64,000 nucleotides of DNA. It comes from a virus. The DNA is taken from positions 1 through 64,000 of the IMG/VR virus record IMGVR_UViG_3300035698_029335, one strand, 5' to 3'. This document shows, one piece after another, positions 31,302 to 36,244 of this stretch (its first letter is position 1; the number at the start of each line of letters is the position of its first letter). A program made the translations under genes and the position numbers. The notes under the pieces were generated by a model. It was given only the letters and a program-made list of their open reading frames with translations. It did not search any database and was not told the DNA's origin.

Positions 31302-31330
31302 ATTATAGCAGATCATTGTGGTTATGTCAA
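31302..31330 (-). promoter_or_regulatory. Sigma70-like promoter with GATCTG box
   Basis: TTGACA, 17-base spacer ending AATGATCTGC and a perfect TATAAT on the minus strand. It drives the VWA gene from ATG 31264 and is the best match of the group. Confidence 0.8.
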
Positions 31331-31352
31331 ATACGTTTCCCAAGTATCTTTT

Positions 31353-31406
31353 TCAGTTTACATCTGCGATGATCTCGGAAACTTTTCTAATATCTTCAGA
31401 TTTCAT
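31353..31406 (-). CDS. Possible 17-aa peptide gene
   Basis: MKSEDIRKVSEIIADVN, with GGCAGGGATC before the ATG and a promoter at 31428-31456. It is the only ORF between that promoter and the VWA promoter. Confidence 0.25.
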   Translation of the reverse strand: MKSEDIRKVSEIIADVN

Positions 31407-31427
31407 AATGATCCCTGCCTTTCAAAG

Positions 31428-31456
31428 ATCGTAACAAATCATTCTCCTGTTGTCAA
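31428..31456 (-). promoter_or_regulatory. Sigma70-like promoter, GATTTG variant
   Basis: TTGACA, 17-base spacer ending AATGATTTGT, TACGAT on the minus strand. The GATC of the box is GATT here. The stop codon of the 42-residue gene is part of the box. Confidence 0.5.
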
Positions 31457-31567
31457 CGCTTTGCTTATCATGGTGGCGGAATAGTCACAATGCCCACTAT
31501 TGAAAGTAATCTCTTCCATTGTACCGTCACTCATTGCGAAGAACGGGTCACCAATCTCAAACTGCAT
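31439..31567 (-). CDS. Short GDLV-family protein, 42 aa
   Basis: MQFEIGDPFFAMSDG, then YSATMISKALTTGE: motif and terminal ISK are kept but the middle is very short. It follows the promoter at 31583-31611. Function unknown. Confidence 0.5.
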   Translation of the reverse strand: MQFEIGDPFFAMSDGTMEEITFNSGHCDYSATMISKALTTGE

Positions 31568-31582
31568 AAATACCTCCTTGCT

Positions 31583-31611
31583 AGGATATCAGATCATCTC
31601 ACTTCTGTCAA
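31583..31611 (-). promoter_or_regulatory. Sigma70-like promoter with GATCTG box
   Basis: TTGACA, 17-base spacer ending GATGATCTGA, TATCCT on the minus strand, directly after the MoxR gene's terminator and before the 42-residue gene. Confidence 0.65.
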
Positions 31612-31626
31612 CAACTACTCGTAAAG

Positions 31627-31651
31627 AAAAAGAGGGGCTTGCGCCCCCCTC
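31627..31651 (-). terminator. Intrinsic terminator of the MoxR gene
   Basis: On the minus strand GAGGGG-loop-CCCCTC followed by TTTTTC, 20 bases after the MoxR stop. Confidence 0.8.
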
Positions 31652-31671
31652 AATCACCATTCAACTACTTC

Positions 31672-32814
31672 CTAGCTCTTAGCAGCTGCTTCTTCAGCCT
31701 CTTTCTTGGCTTGCATCCCAGTCAACAACTCACGAAGGTAAATAGAGACAGCTGTTTTCTTGCCATTAATAGTCACAGGTTGTGCATGCAAAGCAACAGT
31801 GTTTTCCGTCGGACCAACATTGAGTCCTCCCCAGATCTTCATGGCTGCTTCCGATGGCAAGGTGATGAAGTATTCACCAAGATTCTTGATCTGCTTCTTG
31901 GTCAACTTCTTAGCGAGCGACTCCATTGTTGCCATCTTCTCGATCAAGGTCAAGTGCTCAATAAGACCGTAGTCTTTAGTCAGCTCGAGCTTACCCTTGT
32001 CGATGATGTCAGCTGGCGACACTTGACGGTCATAAGATCCGAAGAAGTCTGAGAACGCACAGGCTGCTTCAAACCCTACATAGCCAAGAGACAGAAGACG
32101 AATCTTATCGCTCCACTCTTCGAGCAGCCCTGATTCTCGCATGGTGTCATTCAGACGCTTCCAGGAGCGTCGCGAAGGGTACTTCTTATTTGCCACGAAG
32201 TCATCCTTCGCGTTCTCAAGGTGAGGAATGTTCTGATTCACGAAATCAAGAACAACCTTGTCGAGGTTATTATGCCCCAGCTCTCTGCCATCGGCATCAC
32301 GAGCAGGAGCTTTGCCCCATTGCATCCAATCTTCAACAGAAGGAGAAATGTCGTATACAGTCCAGCGATCGAGTTCTGCCGGATCCATCTCACCAACTTG
32401 ATATTGTGCCCCCTCGTCACCCCCATTAACTGCCGCGACTACCAAAGTGTCCTTGTGTAGGGCAAAGCCGTTGAGCTTTCGCGAGTCAGTAAGCTCGAAG
32501 ATGCCTTGACGTACTTCGATTACGGCACGGTCAACTTCATCGAGGAACAACATTACTGGGCTGCAGCATGCATCTTTAAACCAGTCTGGCGGGTTCCAAG
32601 CCGTTGCTGCATCTTCAATAGTCGGCAACCCAACCAGGTCACCTTCAGTCATTTGTGAGGCACGTCGTTCGACGACGCGAAGACCAAGATCTGCAGCTGC
32701 TTGGTAGACGACCTCAGATTTACCAATTCCATGTCGACCACGGATCATTAGCGGGTGCTTTGCTTCAAATACGAATGGAGCGATTTCACGGAACGTAGCA
32801 AAGTCAATCTTCAT
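31672..32814 (-). CDS. MoxR-family AAA+ ATPase
   Basis: AAA+ motifs: Walker A IRGRHGIGKSEVV (G-x-G-K-S), Walker B VMLFLDEVDRA, and the arginine-finger region ELDRW. The fold and order match MoxR ATPases, which act with VWA-domain partners. The partner gene lies just downstream (30062-31264), each with its own promoter. The length (380 aa) is normal, with a C-terminal helical extension. Expected to be a chaperone-like ATPase; the phage target is unknown. Confidence 0.85.
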   Translation of the reverse strand: MKIDFATFREIAPFVFEAKHPLMIRGRHGIGKSEVVYQAAADLGLRVVERRASQMTEGDLVGLPTIEDAATAWNPPDWFKDACCSPVMLFLDEVDRAVIEVRQGIFELTDSRKLNGFALHKDTLVVAAVNGGDEGAQYQVGEMDPAELDRWTVYDISPSVEDWMQWGKAPARDADGRELGHNNLDKVVLDFVNQNIPHLENAKDDFVANKKYPSRRSWKRLNDTMRESGLLEEWSDKIRLLSLGYVGFEAACAFSDFFGSYDRQVSPADIIDKGKLELTKDYGLIEHLTLIEKMATMESLAKKLTKKQIKNLGEYFITLPSEAAMKIWGGLNVGPTENTVALHAQPVTINGKKTAVSIYLRELLTGMQAKKEAEEAAAKS

Positions 32815-32860
32815 TTCTCATCCTTTAGCAGAGAGTGGTTTGTTTGTCTCTCTTGGAACC

Positions 32861-32889
32861 AGTCTATCAGATCATTTCTAATGTGTCAA
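32861..32889 (-). promoter_or_regulatory. Sigma70-like promoter of the MoxR gene
   Basis: TTGACA, 17-base spacer ending AATGATCTGA, TAGACT on the minus strand, 47 bases before the MoxR start. The stretch 32890-33011 has no gene I can support. Confidence 0.75.
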
Positions 32890-33011
32890 CGTTCCTGGTG
32901 GTGTTTTTTATTCTTCTTTATAAACAGATAGTTATGCGGCTGTAGCTCTTATTTCTGTTCCTCCACAGTTCCTCTTTAAGGCTGCGCAGGGGAATGATCA
33001 CTTTTGAGATC

Positions 33012-33035
33012 AAAAAAGCCAGACATCAGCCTGGC
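33012..33035 (-). terminator. Intrinsic terminator
   Basis: On the minus strand GCCAG-loop-CTGGC followed by TTTTTT. It overlaps the end of the decayed endonuclease gene and closes the array of family genes above it. Confidence 0.75.
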
Positions 33036-33396
33036 AGTCTTCCGTCATATTTATCGAAGTCGCTTTCCCACATCTCCGCCACCGTATATCCTTGTTCTTG
33101 CAGAGCCTTTTTTCTTTTCAGCCACTCGTTGTGTAATGCACCATATTTTTTTTGACAACCGGGTTTGTTCCCTCAGCTAGGTATTTGTCTGGCGAGTGTG
33201 CCGAGCGCACATTGGGCAACCTGCTGCACTACTTATGTGATTGCTAGGTGATTGCATAAAGACTCCGTGTTCTAAGCACACTATCTTTACTTTTGTGCGC
33301 GCCCTTGTAGTCAGTCAAATTATAGTTATAAGTGCCTTTGTGCACTAACCTAGCTCGTTTGATAAACTCATCTGTAGTCATTGTTCTCCTACTCAT
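33026..33396 (-). pseudogene. Decayed DUF723/Vsr-like endonuclease gene
   Basis: Starts in good order (TTDEFIKRARLVHKGTYNYN, one repeat unit) and then shifts frame: HGVFMQSPSNH and GCPMC appear in a second frame, and AEGTNPVVKKKYGALHNEWL, GYTVAEMWESDFD in a third. These match the gene at 17195-18370 (EGINPISKKKYKTLYNEWL, GYTVIEMWESEFD). Three repeats and most of the nuclease core are gone. A relic of the same mobile element. Confidence 0.75.
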
Positions 33397-33623
33397 TCTT
33401 GATCCCACTTCCTGAACATCGAGACCTGATACCAGTCATCATCCTGGGTGGTGTACTTCTGACATGTGACATACTCTCCATTCCATTGGAAGGCTGGAGC
33501 GCCGTCGCCCCATTGTACAGCCATCGCAACGATAAGTTTAAATTCTCCTTTGAGACCAAAGTTCGCCCAACTTTCCCCTGTCAATTGTACAAGATCACCT
33601 ATTTCAATTTCTTGTTCACTCAT
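33393..33623 (-). CDS. GDLV-family small protein
   Basis: 76 residues: EIEIGDLVQLTGESWANFGL, GEFKLIVAMAVQWG, EYVTCQKY. The usual ISKV ending is replaced by WYQVSMFRKWDQE, so the back half has been exchanged or has drifted. Coupled by ATGA to the next gene. Confidence 0.65.
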   Translation of the reverse strand: MSEQEIEIGDLVQLTGESWANFGLKGEFKLIVAMAVQWGDGAPAFQWNGEYVTCQKYTTQDDDWYQVSMFRKWDQE

Positions 33624-33859
33624 GGGATGTATACATTACTTACAATGGTGGCTGAGTAGTCTTCGTAGCCACTTACGTAAGTTTCTTTACAATAAATGCT
33701 CAGGTAGTCGTAGATGTTGCCACTATCATAAGCAATTCTCGGGTGCTTCCCCACACCAATGATAAGTGTCATTGTGTTGTACAACTCTGGAAAGTCACTC
33801 CGCCATGTAAGCCCAGTCAACTGCACAAGATCACCTATTTCGAATTCTTGCTCTTTCAT
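33620..33859 (-). CDS. GDLV-family small protein
   Basis: 79 residues: FEIGDLVQLTGLTWRSDF, MTLIIGVGKHP, YSATIVSNVYIP. Very close to its neighbours at both ends; the junction sequence ATIVSxVYxP stop ATG repeats through the array. Confidence 0.7.
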   Translation of the reverse strand: MKEQEFEIGDLVQLTGLTWRSDFPELYNTMTLIIGVGKHPRIAYDSGNIYDYLSIYCKETYVSGYEDYSATIVSNVYIP

Positions 33860-34050
33860 GGTTTATATACTTTGCTTACAATAGTGGCTGCCCACCTTTC
33901 ATTGACGTAATACAATTCGCCATTGTTAATAAACGCTGGTCCAAACATGTCTGATGTTGTTAATAATACAACGCTATCTTTAAGTTCTCCCCACCAATCT
34001 GCACCAGTTAATCTTACCAAGTCTCCTATTTCAAACTCTTGTTTTTTCAT
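33856..34050 (-). CDS. GDLV-family small protein
   Basis: 64 residues: FEIGDLVRLTGADWWGEL, VVLLTTSDMFGP, WAATIVSKVYKP. Tandem copy coupled at both ends. Function unknown. Confidence 0.7.
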   Translation of the reverse strand: MKKQEFEIGDLVRLTGADWWGELKDSVVLLTTSDMFGPAFINNGELYYVNERWAATIVSKVYKP

Positions 34051-34242
34051 GGTCTACATACCTTACTTACAATAGTGGCTGAGAAGTCGGTTTCGTATTC
34101 ATCATAATAATAAATACTCCAGGTTTGCCGACAGGTCGAGAATGAGCCAACTGGAAATACCGGATCACCTTCAGCGTCATAACCAGTAATTCTGACCAGT
34201 CAGAATTACCAGGTCACCTATTTCAATTTTTTGTTCACTCAT
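34047..34242 (-). pseudogene. Frameshifted GDLV-family gene with inserted palindrome
   Basis: ATG leads into KIEIGDLVILTGQNYWL and stops. The other half continues in a second frame (GYDAEGDPVFPVGSF ... FSATIVSKVCRP) to TGA at 34047. The break coincides with an 11-bp inverted repeat, GTAATTCTGAC-CA-GTCAGAATTAC at 34186-34209, which looks like a local palindromic duplication. Confidence 0.7.
34186..34209. repeat. Perfect 11-bp inverted repeat
   Basis: GTAATTCTGAC and GTCAGAATTAC separated by two bases. It lies exactly where the overlapping family gene loses its frame, so it probably arose by a template-switch event that duplicated the codons in inverted orientation. Confidence 0.8.
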
Positions 34243-34442
34243 GGATTGTATACCTTACTTACAACTGTAACTTCCCATTCCTCGCCAACATAATATTTTT
34301 CACAATCAATAGGATCACAAAAACATGGCTGATAGGAGTTATTGAGTGACGTTATCAATACAGTTTTGTTTTTAACTTCTTCCCACCAAGCATCACCAGT
34401 CAATTGTACAAGATCACCTATTTCAATTTCTTGCTCTTTCAT
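34239..34442 (-). CDS. GDLV-family small protein
   Basis: 67 residues: EIEIGDLVQLTGDAWWEEV, TVLITSLNNS, WEVTVVSKVYNP. First gene of the tandem array that reads down to 33393. Function unknown. Confidence 0.7.
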   Translation of the reverse strand: MKEQEIEIGDLVQLTGDAWWEEVKNKTVLITSLNNSYQPCFCDPIDCEKYYVGEEWEVTVVSKVYNP

Positions 34443-34475
34443 GGTTTATATACTTTGCTTACAATAGTGGCTATA
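34440..34475 (-). pseudogene. 3' scar of a lost GDLV-family gene
   Basis: Between the stop of the 204-residue gene and the next ATG, one frame encodes IATIVSKVYKP and stops at the usual junction. It is the last eleven codons of a family gene whose rest has been deleted. Confidence 0.5.
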
Positions 34476-35085
34476 GTTTATACTTTTTAATGTCGCGCTC
34501 CTCTACCGTTACAGCACAAGTTCCACCAACAGGCATCAAGAGGTATTTTTTCGCCCCCATTGCATGAGATGTTGGGACCTGGTGGTTAGAAGCAACGACG
34601 AGAGCGGCTTTCCACTCTGCAATATCTTTGAGGTGCTTCTTCAGAGTAACAAGCGCACCATCAGCGAACTTTGGCTTTTCAGTGTATGCTATATAATAGC
34701 CTTCTGCGTACTTGCTGTGCACAAATTGCTTGTAAGTTCTCCTTGGCACAACATAGTCTTCTTCTTCAAAAATCCTGCTTATTAGTGCGCCCCAATAGCC
34801 AGTCTGATTGAGTTTGTTTGTCTCAAAGTAGAACTTAGCCATGATCATTGCACGTGGTCGCAATTCTGTTAAGTAATCACGCTTGTGCTTTTCTTCAAGC
34901 GCTAAGTAAGCCGGAGCGGTAGTTTCTTCGATTTTCTCAAAAGTTTTCATTTGCGCGTAGCTGAGATCACCATATTTTCGAAGAGTTTGCTCAATAGACT
35001 CAAGAAATTTCTTGTTCCACTCCGAAGTGTTGTCGGAGAGGGCTTCTGCTGTGTTTTGAATTCTCTCAAGGATCTGGTCAGGCAT
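34471..35085 (-). CDS. Hypothetical protein, 204 aa
   Basis: ATG 35085 is used because the earlier one overlaps the promoter. Mostly helical (ILERIQNTAEALSDN, YAQMKTFEKIEETTA) with a strand-rich end (KKYLLMPVGGTCAVTVEERD). Not recognised. Confidence 0.55.
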   Translation of the reverse strand: MPDQILERIQNTAEALSDNTSEWNKKFLESIEQTLRKYGDLSYAQMKTFEKIEETTAPAYLALEEKHKRDYLTELRPRAMIMAKFYFETNKLNQTGYWGALISRIFEEEDYVVPRRTYKQFVHSKYAEGYYIAYTEKPKFADGALVTLKKHLKDIAEWKAALVVASNHQVPTSHAMGAKKYLLMPVGGTCAVTVEERDIKKYKL

Positions 35086-35111
35086 TCTAAACTCCTCTGT
35101 ATGTATACTCC

Positions 35112-35140
35112 ATCTTATCACGGATCACTTTGAGAGTCAA
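35112..35140 (-). promoter_or_regulatory. Sigma70-like promoter, variant
   Basis: TTGACT, 17-base spacer with GATC shifted two bases (GTGATCCGTGA), TAAGAT on the minus strand. The TGA of the upstream family gene is inside it. Confidence 0.55.
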
Positions 35141-35360
35141 CCTCCATTTCCTCGCACGCCACCAACAAGCGCAGGCAGCGCAGCGCTATGTATTGTGGTC
35201 TCCTGGCTTTTCGAAACTTAACTACAAACCATGCCGATGGTAATACTGGCTTCTCAGTGACTACGCCGACGTCGCTCTGCAAATACCCAAAGAGACTGGT
35301 CGAATATTTGTCATCAGCTATGCATACCAAGTCGCCAACACTAATATCTTCTCGGTTCAT
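35118..35360 (-). CDS. GDLV-family small protein
   Basis: 80 residues: DISVGDLVCIADDK, SDVGVVTEKP, WFVVKFRKAR, LRLLVACEE, with an acidic tail. Its ATG overlaps the TGA of the endonuclease gene. Confidence 0.65.
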   Translation of the reverse strand: MNREDISVGDLVCIADDKYSTSLFGYLQSDVGVVTEKPVLPSAWFVVKFRKARRPQYIALRCLRLLVACEEMEVDSQSDP

Positions 35361-36244
35361 AGTTCACGCTCACGCACTTTACTTGCAAGAGTGGCTGTAT
35401 AATCGATCGCGTATTTGTGGACCCTAATCAATAGAATGTCTTTGGTAGCTACATACTTTTCGAGCATCAGATCTTTCTTTTGTACAACTTCAAGCTGCCC
35501 ATGTATTTCTCTAAAATGATGTGGACCATCAACTTCTATTATCACCTTCATCCTTTTCGCATATATATCTATTTGCTTTCTCGACGTCAAGTTCATATCG
35601 AATAATACACTTTTTATCTGCCTGTTACTCTTAAAATCATATGTCGGAAATCTTTCCTTAATGTACATATACATCCACTTCTCTGGTTTAGACTTATACT
35701 TGTGCATTTGCTTTATACATTTGTTGTAGAAATCTTCTGGATTTTCTTTCCTCCATCGAGCAAGTACTTCAGCTCTCTTGTCTTGCACATCTTGTCTGGC
35801 TGAAGTTTTCATTGCTGTCTTTGAAGCACGTTCTCTAAAATCCTCTCTTTTGTTCAGATTCCCAAGGAGTCTTGAGCGGCGAAGCCTCTCGGCAGGATTA
35901 GCCATTATCGATTTTGTTACAACTTGACCCATCCTAAGTTTTGCCTTCTCGGTCATGGTTTCATACCCCATCTCTTTACATCTGCTATTACTGCAGTTGT
36001 GCTCCTCCTTATAGTGTGGCGACAAATCGGCAGATACAAAGCTGCACAACTCACACGCTATAAGGTCTCCCAATTCTACACCCCTTTCCTTACAAAGCTC
36101 ACAAACGTATCTGTGATTGAAGAAAGCCTTTATACTGTATAGTTCATAATCGCAAGCTACAGCAGTTCCAAACCTCTCTTCGCAATCTCTCTTATTGGCA
36201 GCTTTTCTCCGCATTTTGTCCTGAATTTGTGATCTTTCGTGCAT
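35357..36244 (-). CDS. Vsr-like (EDxHD) homing-type endonuclease
   Basis: C-terminal nuclease: RKQIDIYAKRMKVIIEVDGP, then HHFREIHG and ILLIRVHKY, the E-V-D-G-x-H-H pattern of Vsr-like PD-(D/E)xK enzymes. The front has two CxxC pairs (CELCKERG, CELCSF) and further Cys/His, giving zinc-finger DNA binding. It lies at the 3' end of the DnaE N-terminal gene and overlaps it by 88 bases in another frame. This is the arrangement described for fractured genes with split inteins, where a free-standing endonuclease sits at the break. Confidence 0.75.
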   Translation of the reverse strand: MHERSQIQDKMRRKAANKRDCEERFGTAVACDYELYSIKAFFNHRYVCELCKERGVELGDLIACELCSFVSADLSPHYKEEHNCSNSRCKEMGYETMTEKAKLRMGQVVTKSIMANPAERLRRSRLLGNLNKREDFRERASKTAMKTSARQDVQDKRAEVLARWRKENPEDFYNKCIKQMHKYKSKPEKWMYMYIKERFPTYDFKSNRQIKSVLFDMNLTSRKQIDIYAKRMKVIIEVDGPHHFREIHGQLEVVQKKDLMLEKYVATKDILLIRVHKYAIDYTATLASKVREREL

